A stretch of DNA of 64,000 bases. Source: a virus. The position numbers and the translations under genes are program-made. Shown one piece after another: positions 35,497-44,832 of the stretch; within the stretch, counting starts at the first letter, position 1, and the number at the start of each line of letters is the position of its first letter. Under the pieces are notes generated by a model. That model was not told the DNA's origin and did not search any database. It saw nothing but the letters and a program-made list of their open reading frames with translations. Where the stretch lies: the IMG/VR virus record IMGVR_UViG_3300031884_000002, positions 289,773 to 353,772 of that record; one strand, written 5' to 3'.

Positions 35497-37071
35497 TTAT
35501 ACTCTATAATTTTGACCATTCCAACCACCTGGAACTCCTACTCCACTTCCAACATCTATTTTAGTAGGAGTCGATCCTTCCGTTATAGATGCTCCATTTT
35601 GTCCGGAAGCAAATCCTCCCCCAGTAATAAATACCCTTTTACTCATTAATGTTTTTAAAGTTGCTCTCAGTGCTATTAACTGTTGAAGTTGAGGCTGAAT
35701 AACTGTCTGGCTTTGATCTGGATTTGCATTTCCGGCAGATGGATTTTCATGACCGTGTTTATATTGGTGTATATGTTCCAACATCCAATTACATAGTTCA
35801 TATAACCAATTTACGGTAGTTTGTCCGAGTAATGCTGGCTCATTTGTTTGATCGTATTCTCCTAAATATATAGCAGGAGAGTTTATAACTGTTTTTACAT
35901 TAGTAGTAAATACAATTTGGTCATGAGCATCCACTGTATATTCATTATCAGTAACAATTCCGAATCTTTTTTTAGAATATTGAAATAATTCTCCATATCT
36001 GGATGAAAAAATCAATCTGTCACTGTTAATTATAACTTGGTCTTTATTAAGTGATGGATATACAAATGAGGTAGTTCCATTAAACTTGGATACTTCTTCT
36101 CCGTTTCCAAACATTTTTTTATAACATGTAGTTACCCATTTGCTTATGGTTAATCCGCTGGTAATATGTATAGAAGAACCATCGTGATTTATATTTTCGG
36201 GAATATATCCACCGACGTTTTTCTCTATTGATGTACCTATAATTGTTGCTGGATTTGGGCTATGATTTAACGATAATGCTTCCCCATCTTTTAATATTTT
36301 ACGCTGACGATTTCGTATTAATAACATTGGGTTTCCTCCGTTATTAGAATAATCTGCCAATGTTAAATCTCCAACATCATTATTTCTATTTTCATCATAT
36401 GCCGAAAAATGAATAGATTGTCCGAATCTACTTTCTATGTTTAAATCTCCTTCAAACCTTTGTAAGTTTCTAATCTTATTATTTGCTACAAAATATTTAC
36501 CGGCATATCCAGAATATCCGGCTTCGGATTTCCAGTTTGTATCTGATTTTTCTTTTCCAGTTAATGGTGCATCAGTAAATAATATTGTATTTTTAGGACT
36601 ATCCAAATCAACACTGAAATCTAAATTGTTATTAGCCCAATTATGATAATTTACCTTTCTAGAATAATAGGTTTTATGATTAAATGTAGATAACACCACA
36701 GTCTCGTTTATTAACGGATATTCCGATAAATTGGATTCTAATGGATATGCCCATATCAAACTATCTTTTGGAGTTTTTTTACCAGATACTAACGGTCTAA
36801 CCAATACTCTTCCTATTATAGAATAATTTACATCCGTAGGAAGTGCTGGAGTATTGTAAATAGAGGCTGGCCATCTATCGACATCAATTTTGGTAAATAC
36901 GGGAGATCCATCTATAATAAATGGATGTTTATCATCCAATATAACGTCTAATACTATACCCAATTCCAATTCATAAAACTCCAATTGAACTGCATTTCCC
37001 GCAGATTTATGAGTTAATCCGAATTTATCATTTGATCTGATATTTTTATTATTGGTATTCCAATGTGACAT
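35497..37071 (-). CDS. Baseplate hub/spike protein, gp5-like
   Basis: The 524-residue protein has an N-terminal OB-fold-like region (YELELGIVLDVILDDKHPF, DVNYSIIGRVLVRPLVSGKK), as in gp5/VgrG hub proteins. A central region has a repeating DxxSSIHITSG and SNGDRLIFSSR-like beta pattern. The C-terminus is Gly-rich (GGFASGQNGASITEG, GVGVPGGWNG). No lysozyme domain is obvious, in contrast to T4 gp5. It should form the central hub under the tail tube and contact the puncturing tip. Confidence 0.75.
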   Translation of the reverse strand: MSHWNTNNKNIRSNDKFGLTHKSAGNAVQLEFYELELGIVLDVILDDKHPFIIDGSPVFTKIDVDRWPASIYNTPALPTDVNYSIIGRVLVRPLVSGKKTPKDSLIWAYPLESNLSEYPLINETVVLSTFNHKTYYSRKVNYHNWANNNLDFSVDLDSPKNTILFTDAPLTGKEKSDTNWKSEAGYSGYAGKYFVANNKIRNLQRFEGDLNIESRFGQSIHFSAYDENRNNDVGDLTLADYSNNGGNPMLLIRNRQRKILKDGEALSLNHSPNPATIIGTSIEKNVGGYIPENINHDGSSIHITSGLTISKWVTTCYKKMFGNGEEVSKFNGTTSFVYPSLNKDQVIINSDRLIFSSRYGELFQYSKKRFGIVTDNEYTVDAHDQIVFTTNVKTVINSPAIYLGEYDQTNEPALLGQTTVNWLYELCNWMLEHIHQYKHGHENPSAGNANPDQSQTVIQPQLQQLIALRATLKTLMSKRVFITGGGFASGQNGASITEGSTPTKIDVGSGVGVPGGWNGQNYRV

Positions 37072-37072
37072 A

Positions 37073-37429
37073 TTATTTTAAAGGATCGGATACTTCTTTT
37101 TTAATAGAATCAAGTGAGACAGAGGTAAGTTTTAATATAGTTTCTTTTTCCTCTTCTGATAGTAACTCCGTAGTTCCTCCTTTGACAGTTATTACTTTTT
37201 GGGCTACCCCTGCTAATTTTACTAATTGTTCGTTATTGTGAACTCCAACTTCCAATAATTCTTTTATTCTTGGAAGAAATACTATCGCATCGTTTTTATC
37301 ATCTAAAAACTTATTAAGACCTGATAATATATCATTTATCTGAGTTTGTTTTTCATCAGTTCTGATTTTTATTTCTTTAAACAGTTCGCTTAATTTGTAA
37401 TCATCAAATATATTTGCATCGTTTTCCAT
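37073..37429 (-). CDS. Small acidic helical protein, unknown
   Basis: The 118-residue protein is acidic and probably all helical (YKLSELFKEIKIRTDEKQTQ). It lies between the sigma-like gene and the hub gene, with 1-3 nt on either side. Position invites comparison with T4 gp33, the small co-activator working with gp55, but no sequence evidence supports this. Confidence 0.55.
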   Translation of the reverse strand: MENDANIFDDYKLSELFKEIKIRTDEKQTQINDILSGLNKFLDDKNDAIVFLPRIKELLEVGVHNNEQLVKLAGVAQKVITVKGGTTELLSEEEKETILKLTSVSLDSIKKEVSDPLK

Positions 37430-37432
37430 ATA

Positions 37433-38278
37433 TTACTCATCAATTACGCCACAATTTTTATATTGGTTACTAATGTTTGCGTAATGACCTCTCATTTTAG
37501 TTAATATCTTCGTAATCTGTTGAGTTTTACAATCTGATATATCTCTTATATATAAATATAACATTTTCTTATTAAATACATCAATTCTATCAGAGCTTCT
37601 TAATATTTCTATAATCGCATTTGCTATATTAAGGTCTTTTTCTTTGTTAAATATTTTTCCTACATTATTTTCAAAATATTTAACCATTAGACCCATAAAC
37701 TCATTCATTTCTTTTTGAACGTGGTGTTTATCAGTATGTTGAAGTTGAACTGTATGTTCTGCATGGTCTTCTCCCGTTTCTACGTTTCTATTCCATATTT
37801 TATGATTATTATTATTTAATAAAATAAGAAAATGTTTAGCTACAATGCTAAAATAAGCATATGCTTTGGTTTTTTTGAGAGGATTTACTTTACTTCTTCG
37901 ATTTGGATCGTATTTATGAATATTTGCCACTAAATGACTAAGGCATTCTTTTTGAGCATCCAATGCACCAGTTTCGAAATACGAAAACTTAAATGTATAA
38001 AATATGTTTTCTACTAATTTTGAAAATGGATAATGGATTCGTTCATTATAAATCTTATCTTTTTCCAGTTTATCTTCGGTATTATTATATAATATAATAG
38101 CCTGTTCAGTATCATCCGTAAAATACATCAACGGAGAAGTTGGACTTGTTAATTTTCGTGGCTTTCTTTGTTTTTTGACTTTATTGTATTTAATCTGTTT
38201 TACTTTGAACTTCTTAACTCTTGATTTTACTATTGCTTTGTTTTTTCTGGTTTTTTTTAGATATTTTAGTTTTTTCAT
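37433..38278 (-). CDS. Putative late-transcription sigma factor, gp55-like
   Basis: The 281-residue protein has a lysine-rich N-terminal extension of about 50 residues. The rest resembles a sigma-70 region 2-type fold like that of T4 gp55 and relatives: AQKECLSHLVANIHKYDPN, KTKAYAYFSIVAKHFLILLN, then a C-terminal helical part. Gp55-type factors redirect host RNA polymerase to late promoters. The gene overlaps the next upstream stop by 1 nt, within the tail operon. The call rests on the Y-F-S-I-(V/I)-A-K motif and helical pattern, so a profile search would settle it. Confidence 0.6.
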   Translation of the reverse strand: MKKLKYLKKTRKNKAIVKSRVKKFKVKQIKYNKVKKQRKPRKLTSPTSPLMYFTDDTEQAIILYNNTEDKLEKDKIYNERIHYPFSKLVENIFYTFKFSYFETGALDAQKECLSHLVANIHKYDPNRRSKVNPLKKTKAYAYFSIVAKHFLILLNNNNHKIWNRNVETGEDHAEHTVQLQHTDKHHVQKEMNEFMGLMVKYFENNVGKIFNKEKDLNIANAIIEILRSSDRIDVFNKKMLYLYIRDISDCKTQQITKILTKMRGHYANISNQYKNCGVIDE

Positions 38279-38574
38279 TATTCTATCTTTTTGTTAAGGT
38301 CTTCTACAATTTCGGTTAATTGCTTGAATATTTGACCTACTAAATCATCCGATTCGAATATTCCCTGTTCTACTTCTCGTGAAGAAAACACTCCTTGTTT
38401 ATCAATATCACGCATGAATTCCAATGTTTCTTGTACACTATTTCTAGTGGTTAATATCCATTGTTCGTATGTCTTTTGTTTATTTAGTAATATTTTTATA
38501 AGTATAAATTGTGTAATTGCGGCTGCAAATATTAGCACAAATGCCACGGTTAAAATTATTGTAAATATTAACAT
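38278..38574 (-). CDS. Single-pass membrane protein with coiled coil
   Basis: The 98-residue protein has one N-terminal membrane helix (LIFTIILTVAFVLIFAAAIT) followed by a cytoplasmic-like coiled-coil region (SVQETLEFMRDIDKQGVF). Such small membrane proteins occur in tail/late operons of T4-like phages, but the role is unknown. Its stop overlaps the sigma-like ATG by 1 nt. Confidence 0.6.
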   Translation of the reverse strand: MLIFTIILTVAFVLIFAAAITQFILIKILLNKQKTYEQWILTTRNSVQETLEFMRDIDKQGVFSSREVEQGIFESDDLVGQIFKQLTEIVEDLNKKIE

Positions 38575-38690
38575 ATATCGTCTAAATATTCTTTCAGTTG
38601 TTCTATAGTGTCAATAATGATTTCTTCATCTTTTTCAAGTAAAAAATCATTTAGTTTCTGTATTATTTCTTTTATATCTTGTTGTTCCAT
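38568..38690 (-). CDS. Small acidic protein of 40 aa
   Basis: Hand translation gives MEQQDIKEIIQKLNDFLLEK and 20 further residues before TAA. It overlaps the membrane protein start by 7 nt, so translational coupling is likely. No family is recognised. Confidence 0.5.
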   Translation of the reverse strand: MEQQDIKEIIQKLNDFLLEKDEEIIIDTIEQLKEYLDDIC

Positions 38691-38787
38691 AATAGTTTTT
38701 GTAAGTTTTACCTTCCATATATATTATGAAATATAAATAAAATAACATTATATGTAGTTTATACTAAAATATATAATAGTCAAGTTA

Positions 38788-40089
38788 TTATATGGAATAA
38801 TATACTTTTAATTTTAATGATGCTGATATTGAAGAATCCCATGACCCAGTATTATACACGCTAATTATTTGTGGATAATTAGACCAAGTACCAGAACAAA
38901 ATCTAAGTGATGTGGAATTAGCAAGTGTAGTTAGTTGTGGATGTTGTTCTGGTGGATTTTGAGATGCACAACCAACGTCAATTTCGTCTCCTATTTGAAG
39001 CCCCTGTGCTGTAGGAGATGTTACTACAAATACCCATCTTACATATGAAGGAGTAACACCTAATGAATGTGGTATTACCACTGGTGCTCCGGGAGTCCAA
39101 TATGAAAATGAACTGGAATACACTGTCCTAACAGTACTTAAGTTGCTGAAATAACTTGCAGTTGCCGCACAACTTGCGCTTATAGCATAACTAGAAGTTC
39201 CAATAAATCCAACGGCAGGACTTCCTGTTGTAGCAGTGTATGATATGGCAACACTTGAAGACCCATAAGTGCCTTCAAATCCGGTATTATAATCATGTCC
39301 TACGAACCTATCTCCCATGAAAAATTTTCCATACGTCCATCCATTTATAACATCTACGAAAAATGCACTCGATGTTTGTAATGATATAATAGGTGGAGCT
39401 GGAGTGCTAGTACCCCATGTAGAAATTACAAATCCTTTACTTGTTGATTTTAAATATTCTATATTTGGTCCTGCCAATGTATAGTTTCCTCCGGGACCAG
39501 TATTAGTAGTCGAGGCAGTAATACCATCATCACCAATTGAAACGTTTAATTGTCCACAATGTCCCGTAGCATCAGTATAGAATATAGTAGCCCAATCAGT
39601 TCCGTATCCATATAATGTATGTGTAAATGCATCATCATCATATGGACCAGCATTAAAATAAATAGAACTTTGATTTTGTTGAGTTGTAAAATAATTAAAT
39701 GGTTTATATGGAATTCCCAATGTGTTCGAATGTAAGGAAAGACTGCAAGTTATAATAGATGCAGTAATAACGTGACCAACTTGTAAATTAGTGCTATTTG
39801 TTTTTCCATTTACATCTAATGTATAAGCGGGAGAAGTTGTATTAACTCCAACATTTCCTACATTAGAATTATTTATATTAAGAGGAGAATTAGACGCAAG
39901 TTGCCAATATGCCGATGGAGAATAAGACGAAGATAATGCAGACCCACTAGCACTCATCCATCTATTTAATGATGTTATATCAGTTCTTAATGTGGTTAAT
40001 GATGCACTATGAACAATAGGAAAAAAATCACTACTACTAATATTTGTTAATGGATTTAATTCGCTTATTTTTATTTCGGTTATTGTCAT
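38788..40089 (-). CDS. Tail fibre protein
   Basis: The 433-residue protein begins with an attachment-like segment, ISELNPLTNISSSDFFPIVH, that is also paralleled in the next gene upstream (SSLNALTWNQVASNDLFCIV). A shaft with Ser/Ala/Tyr repeats follows, then a VGVNTTSPAYTLDVNG motif common at the beginning of fibre tip domains. The C-terminal third is a beta-rich tip. Together with the neighbour it probably makes the receptor-binding fibre. Confidence 0.75.
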   Translation of the reverse strand: MTITEIKISELNPLTNISSSDFFPIVHSASLTTLRTDITSLNRWMSASGSALSSSYSPSAYWQLASNSPLNINNSNVGNVGVNTTSPAYTLDVNGKTNSTNLQVGHVITASIITCSLSLHSNTLGIPYKPFNYFTTQQNQSSIYFNAGPYDDDAFTHTLYGYGTDWATIFYTDATGHCGQLNVSIGDDGITASTTNTGPGGNYTLAGPNIEYLKSTSKGFVISTWGTSTPAPPIISLQTSSAFFVDVINGWTYGKFFMGDRFVGHDYNTGFEGTYGSSSVAISYTATTGSPAVGFIGTSSYAISASCAATASYFSNLSTVRTVYSSSFSYWTPGAPVVIPHSLGVTPSYVRWVFVVTSPTAQGLQIGDEIDVGCASQNPPEQHPQLTTLANSTSLRFCSGTWSNYPQIISVYNTGSWDSSISASLKLKVYYSI

Positions 40090-40094
40090 ATAGA

Positions 40095-40937
40095 TTATTG
40101 ATGTATGGTAATATCGGCATTTAACAAGCGTGGAAACGACCCAGTAAATGGTATATATAGAGCAGTCGTTAATTTTTGCATATTATAAGATGCACTTGTA
40201 GATAAATTGACAGATACATAATAATTAACACTTGGTAATGGAGTGGTAAATGACATTGTTATGCATGACTGTGTTACTGCGCTGCTGACTGTATTTACAT
40301 TATATTGATAAAATATACTGGATGTATTACCTGACATAGCGGCTACTATTTGAGGAGCAGTATATCCATTATATCCATTAACATAGGTAGTATACGTTGA
40401 ATTGACAGCATTTACTGCATTTGTTGATGAACCAGCATTCATTGCATATGATGCAATTACTGAATTATCAGAATTAAGGGCATGACTTGCTGATACAGCA
40501 TACGAAGCAGTTCCGTTCGGAGTTACTCCATCATAATACAAATTAGCCGCAGTGTTTGCAAATGTGGTCGATGCAATGGAAGTAAACGCATATGATGAAG
40601 TTAAAGCATATGATGAACTTAAAGCGTTAGATGATTTAACTGCATATGACGAACTAACCGAACTGGAGGCATATGACGAACTGTTGGAACTAGTAGCATA
40701 TGGAACTTGATTTACACTTGGAGCATTTAATGAATATACTGAAGTATTTGCCCAGCTTGCTGTTCCATTTATCGAAGCAGTTACACTTCCATTATTTAAT
40801 ACATAGGTTGCGACATCTCCTGCCGTTATCTTTTTAGATTCCGGCAGAGACATATCAACTATGCAAAATAAATCATTCGATGCAACTTGATTCCAAGTCA
40901 ATGCGTTTAAACTACTTACTCTTGAATTAATACCCAT
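40095..40937 (-). CDS. Tail fibre shaft protein with SSYA repeats
   Basis: The 280-residue protein has a N-terminal attachment segment like that of the 433-residue fibre, then about 15 short SSYA/ASYA-type repeats (SSYASSSVSSSYAV, SSYALTSSYAFTS). Such runs form trimeric beta-helical or collagen-like fibres. A small C-terminal tip domain ends the protein. Paired with the 433-aa gene 5 nt downstream, it is probably the proximal part of the same fibre or a paralogue of it. Confidence 0.75.
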   Translation of the reverse strand: MGINSRVSSLNALTWNQVASNDLFCIVDMSLPESKKITAGDVATYVLNNGSVTASINGTASWANTSVYSLNAPSVNQVPYATSSNSSSYASSSVSSSYAVKSSNALSSSYALTSSYAFTSIASTTFANTAANLYYDGVTPNGTASYAVSASHALNSDNSVIASYAMNAGSSTNAVNAVNSTYTTYVNGYNGYTAPQIVAAMSGNTSSIFYQYNVNTVSSAVTQSCITMSFTTPLPSVNYYVSVNLSTSASYNMQKLTTALYIPFTGSFPRLLNADITIHQ

Positions 40938-40966
40938 ACTGTATAACTATATGAGAATTATGTTTT

Positions 40967-42844
40967 TTACTTGGGATTTTTCAATTTATCTGCTTCGATG
41001 GTTTCTAATATATGCTTAACCAATCCACTTCTAACACAATCTTCAATAGTAAATCTAAATACATATATTCCTTTTTTTCTATGATTCTCACCATCGAATA
41101 GGTTCATCATTTTTTCAAACCCAGATTTTCCATTTATATCACTCTGTCCTACATCTCCAAGAATGAAAACTTTACTAAACTCTCCAGTTCTAGTTATAAA
41201 CGTCAATATCTCCTTATAGGTACAATTTTGAAATTCATCTCCTATAATTGCCTTTGCATTGAAGTTTAATCCTCTTAAAAAACTTATAGGTATGCCGGAT
41301 ATTCTTTTATCCTTATTTAACATTTCTATTTCGTGTTTTGGTAATAATTCTTCCAGTTTATCAATAAGAGGTTGTAAATACACATGTACCTTATCGTCTA
41401 CTGTACCTGGCAATGCTCCCATCGATTTATCGGAACATTCAACTATACTTCTAGCATATATTATATCGCTTACTTTTTTATCACTTAATAATTGCAATGC
41501 CGCCATAATTGATAAATATGTATTATGAGTTACAATAAAATTATTTGTTAAATATAAATGTGATGTGTTATCCACTAAAATACATTGACATTCTTTTTTA
41601 CCTACTAATTCTATGTTTGTGATATATCTGATAGGTTTATATTTTGTCTTGGGGACTAATAAATCTGCTTTTCTTTTTAAGAAAAATGGATTGATATGTG
41701 GTGGCATACATACACTAATATTATAATAGTCTAATCCTTGTATTTCTTCGGTTAAATATGTATAATGATTTTTATATTTGTTTATTCTACAAACTCCTCC
41801 CAAAGATTCTATTAAAAATCTTATGTTATTTGCTAACTGTTGTGATGTAGTAGTATAACTAGTTTCTGTTCCGCTTCTTTTCCCTACTGTCCCATCAGTA
41901 TCCATCAATCCTCTTAATAAGTCTATTCTATTTTCTATCGAATCAAATAAATAATCATTGGGTATGAATTTAGAATCCGACTTTATCATATCTAAATTAA
42001 ATCTTTTTATTTCATTTTTAATATAGTTTCCATTATTTAATGATTCTGATTTATTTTTATGAATTATAGAATATTCATATATTGCAGATGGTATTTTATT
42101 TATTATTATATTAGAAGGAAGTTCATTTTCAATTTTTTTAATAATTTCATCATCAGCCGATGTAAATCTAACATATCCCGGAACTCTAAAACATCCATCT
42201 CCAAGTAATGCTCCCAATATATATGGAGATATAATATGAGATTTTGAACTAAACTTAACTGGGGCTGTTATGGGAATTGAATGATTTAATCTAGTTCCAT
42301 TTCTAAGTTTTAACGAATTGATTATTTCTGCTGTAGTTTTAACTGTTCCGTTTTTTGGATTAGTCCAATATCGTTTTCCTTTTATTTTAATTCGTTGATT
42401 CCTGTCTTTTTCAGTTTGAGTTAACCATAAATGTTCCAGTGTTGATTCGGTTGATGTATCATCTGAAAATGTAATTTTATATATATCCTTAATACCTTGT
42501 GGGTGTATGGATATTACTTTATGAGATATTCCATCTTCTCCGAATATCATATCTCCAATCTTAACATTTCCCATTTGTATAATACCGGATTCTCCTATGA
42601 GTTCAGCATCTAATGGTTGTGCTTTTGATGTTCCAGCAGGACCAGAGACAAATATCATTTTTACTTCTTTATTGGATGCTAATTCTAAAAACTCCTTCTG
42701 TCTAGGAGTTAAATCGCTTCTTTTAAAAATGTTTAATGCAGATTTTAATTTATTTCTCTGAAATATTACAGGAGTTTTATCTTTACTATAATCGGTTGAT
42801 TCTGGGGTTGGTTCATGATTTAGTTTCTTGTTTTTTTTACTCAT
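40967..42844 (-). CDS. phoH: PhoH-like ATPase with an intein in the P-loop
   Basis: The 625-residue precursor contains a 367-residue intein (75-441). Splicing gives a 258-residue PhoH-like protein with Walker A GPAGTSKT formed exactly across the splice junction, Walker B AIIGDEFQN and a later GDVGQSDI motif. The N-terminal LTPRQKEFLELA and C-terminal segments match PhoH relatives. The protein is widespread in marine and lake phages and is thought to act in RNA or phosphate-related metabolism. It could not bind ATP before splicing. Confidence 0.88.
   Translation of the reverse strand: MSKKNKKLNHEPTPESTDYSKDKTPVIFQRNKLKSALNIFKRSDLTPRQKEFLELASNKEVKMIFVSGPAGTSKAQPLDAELIGESGIIQMGNVKIGDMIFGEDGISHKVISIHPQGIKDIYKITFSDDTSTESTLEHLWLTQTEKDRNQRIKIKGKRYWTNPKNGTVKTTAEIINSLKLRNGTRLNHSIPITAPVKFSSKSHIISPYILGALLGDGCFRVPGYVRFTSADDEIIKKIENELPSNIIINKIPSAIYEYSIIHKNKSESLNNGNYIKNEIKRFNLDMIKSDSKFIPNDYLFDSIENRIDLLRGLMDTDGTVGKRSGTETSYTTTSQQLANNIRFLIESLGGVCRINKYKNHYTYLTEEIQGLDYYNISVCMPPHINPFFLKRKADLLVPKTKYKPIRYITNIELVGKKECQCILVDNTSHLYLTNNFIVTHNTYLSIMAALQLLSDKKVSDIIYARSIVECSDKSMGALPGTVDDKVHVYLQPLIDKLEELLPKHEIEMLNKDKRISGIPISFLRGLNFNAKAIIGDEFQNCTYKEILTFITRTGEFSKVFILGDVGQSDINGKSGFEKMMNLFDGENHRKKGIYVFRFTIEDCVRSGLVKHILETIEADKLKNPK
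41522..42622 (-). other. Intein in PhoH, with LAGLIDADG endonuclease (367 aa)
   Basis: It starts with Ala (AQPLDAELIGESG), so it is a class 2-type (Ala1) intein, and has block B TESTLEHLW and ends FIVTHN with Thr as +1. The insert carries two LAGLIDADG motifs, ISPYILGALLGDGC and LLRGLMDTDGTVG, unlike the HNH type in the portal inteins. The site is the Lys-Thr junction of the Walker A loop, a known intein hot spot in P-loop proteins. Confidence 0.9.
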
Positions 42845-43157
42845 ATTTTTTTAACTTGTCCTTGATTTTTTCTATTCTAGGGCATAACTCATACAACTGA
42901 CATTTGTTATATAAATCGTGAATATGGGTTAAGTTAAGTTCATAGTCTTTTTCGGCTATGGTAATAACATAATCACTATTTTTGAATTGAAATACTTCTA
43001 CGATTGGAGACTTATTATCAACTGCAAATTCTATGGAAGATACTATATGTTCGGTAATGTCTATTTTAAACTTTTGGATGAATTGCTCCATTTCTTCATT
43101 TGAAGACGGCAGAATATATGTGTCATTCTCTGGTATTGGTACTTTTCGCTTTGCCAT
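42837..43157 (-). CDS. Small protein upstream of PhoH, unknown
   Basis: The 106-residue protein is acidic in the middle and basic at the ends, with no recognised motif. It overlaps the PhoH start by 8 nt. The TnpB element ends within about 12-20 nt of its ATG, so that element lies in or replaces its promoter region. Confidence 0.55.
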   Translation of the reverse strand: MAKRKVPIPENDTYILPSSNEEMEQFIQKFKIDITEHIVSSIEFAVDNKSPIVEVFQFKNSDYVITIAEKDYELNLTHIHDLYNKCQLYELCPRIEKIKDKLKKYE

Positions 43158-43159
43158 TA

Positions 43160-44530
43160 CACAAATGAACTACCCACCCGCTAAAGCAGGTGGGTTTCCC
43201 ACACCTAACTTTAGTTTCTTGGTTTCGCAGGTCATTGACTTGATTACTCTTTCTGTTTTATCAGATACCATCCTCAACGCCTTGCTGCGTTTTTGTTTAG
43301 GGTCCGATTTGGTTCCCAAACCAGACAAACCTTGTTTCAATATATTCAAGGACGCATTATAGTCCCTGTCGTGATGGACATTACAAATAGGACACTCCCA
43401 TTCTCTATCACTTTCCTTTAATGATTGGTTTATGTATCCACAATCATTACAGGTTTTAGAGGACGGAAACCATCTATCTATCTGGACAAACTTCCTATTA
43501 TTCCATTCACTTTTGTATTTGAGTTGTCTTACAATCTCATACCAAGATACTTCTTGTATTGACCTTGCTTTCCTATGGTCTTTCATCATATTGGAGATAC
43601 TCAAGTCTTCCATCACAATAATGTCGTGGTTTTTGACAATATCGTTGGTGAGTTTGTGGGTATAGTCCAATTTTACATTGGTTATCTTTTCGTATGTTTT
43701 TGCTAACTCAACTCTTGCTCTTTCTCTATTCTTTCCTTTCTTTGTTTTTTTGGAATGTTGTCTCTGCTGATATTCCAGTTTCTTTCGGTATTTCTTTGCT
43801 ATTCTTGGATTGGGAATCTTCTTTCCATCTGAGAAAGTAATCAAATCAATCAGTCCCAAATCAATGCCTACACTCTTGTTTGTTTTCTTAACCTTCGGCG
43901 TAAAATCTTCTTCAACAATGAAAGAGACAAAGTATTTGTTCGTCTTGGTCTTGGAAATGATAAGAAAAGCAATCTCATAGTTCTCTCCAAATGGTCTATG
44001 ATGATTTACCTTAATAGGAGTTTTGAGTTTTGGTATTGTAAGCAATCCATTCTCAAATGAGAAGTGTTGGGGAACACAAAATGATTGCTTGTCATATTTG
44101 GACTTAAACGATGGAAACTTGGCAATCTTCTTAAAAAATCGTTGGTATGCTACATCAAGTTGTCGCAAAGATTGCTGGAGAGATTGACTATTGACTTCAT
44201 TCAACCATTCAGTATCTTTCTGTTCCTTGAGTTCCGTTAGAAGTTTAGCAGTATCATTGTATCCAATACCTTTACCATTTTTGAGGTAGTATTCTTTGCG
44301 AGCATTAAGAAATCGGTTAAAGACAAAGCGGGAACATCCAAAGGATTTAGCAAAGAATATTTTCTGTTCTTCGGTTGGAAGAACTTGGAACTTGTATCCT
44401 CTGGTTATTCTTTTTATTGTCATCAGATATAAGTATATTGGACTTTTACAAGAAGTTATTTTATTTGTAAATATTTCAATGTTGTCTATGGGTCGCATTC
44501 ATCCCACGCCCTAAAGGACGTGGGTTTTCT
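43160..44530 (-). mobile_element. IS200/IS605-type TnpB-only element with hairpin ends
   Basis: The tnpB gene is bounded by two GC-rich hairpins: ACCCACC/GGTGGGT arms at about 43172-43195 (right end, overlapping the tnpB stop) and CCCACG/CGTGGG arms at about 44503-44524 (left end). There is no tnpA. This is the organisation of IS1341-like or decayed IS605 elements, where the 3' end of tnpB also encodes the omega (re)RNA. The exact ends and the TAM are not determined. The element is clearly less AT-rich than the flanking phage DNA, so it may be a recent arrival. Confidence 0.75.
43170..44423 (-). CDS. tnpB: TnpB RNA-guided nuclease
   Basis: I take the ATG at 44423 (MTIKRITRGYKFQVLPTEEQK), giving 417 residues, because this is the usual TnpB start. 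The longer frame adds an upstream leader. All RuvC residues are present: GIDLG (Asp about 188), VMEDLS (Glu about 272) and HDRD (Asp about 354). A zinc ribbon CNDCG/CPIC lies between the last two. TnpB cuts DNA guided by an omega RNA made from the element's right end. It should be active on sequence evidence. The stop codon TAG is inside the right-end hairpin. Confidence 0.9.
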   Translation of the reverse strand: MTIKRITRGYKFQVLPTEEQKIFFAKSFGCSRFVFNRFLNARKEYYLKNGKGIGYNDTAKLLTELKEQKDTEWLNEVNSQSLQQSLRQLDVAYQRFFKKIAKFPSFKSKYDKQSFCVPQHFSFENGLLTIPKLKTPIKVNHHRPFGENYEIAFLIISKTKTNKYFVSFIVEEDFTPKVKKTNKSVGIDLGLIDLITFSDGKKIPNPRIAKKYRKKLEYQQRQHSKKTKKGKNRERARVELAKTYEKITNVKLDYTHKLTNDIVKNHDIIVMEDLSISNMMKDHRKARSIQEVSWYEIVRQLKYKSEWNNRKFVQIDRWFPSSKTCNDCGYINQSLKESDREWECPICNVHHDRDYNASLNILKQGLSGLGTKSDPKQKRSKALRMVSDKTERVIKSMTCETKKLKLGVGNPPALAGG

Positions 44531-44571
44531 GCTCCCAGAAATATAAATATAAACCATTTGTGTATAAAAAC

Positions 44572-44597
44572 AAAAAAGCCGGAAAATTTTCCGGCTT
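44572..44597 (-). terminator. Rho-independent terminator
   Basis: AAGCCGGAAAA and TTTTCCGGCTT arms are followed on the minus strand by a T-run. It ends the small-gene operon 44620-45871, just before the TnpB element. Confidence 0.85.
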
Positions 44598-44619
44598 GTA
44601 ACAATTGAGATAATATTTA

Positions 44620-44832
44620 TTACCAAACTTTATGTTTTAATGGATTATATTTTACAATTTCCACTTTTTCACGATTGGAGGCTCTAGTCCAGAATGATTT
44701 TTCTGCTAATGCATCTACATCATCAAAAAATAGATATTCTTTATCTGATACTCGATATCCATCCCTAAGTACTACATATTTAGTTTCTTCTGCATTTGCA
44801 GAAATTAGTTCGTTATTTATTTGACTTTTCAT
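44620..44832 (-). CDS. Small protein, unknown
   Basis: The 70-residue protein has a central VVLRDGYRVSDKEYLFFDDV segment and no known family. It overlaps the upstream stop by 20 nt and ends just before the terminator. Confidence 0.55.
   Translation of the reverse strand: MKSQINNELISANAEETKYVVLRDGYRVSDKEYLFFDDVDALAEKSFWTRASNREKVEIVKYNPLKHKVW

Noticed and set aside
44424-44498. Longer TnpB start (25 extra N-terminal residues)
   Set aside because: TnpB proteins normally begin at the conserved K(R)-G-Y-K-F/Y-x-L-x-P segment; the extension has no family counterpart and lies in the element's left end.
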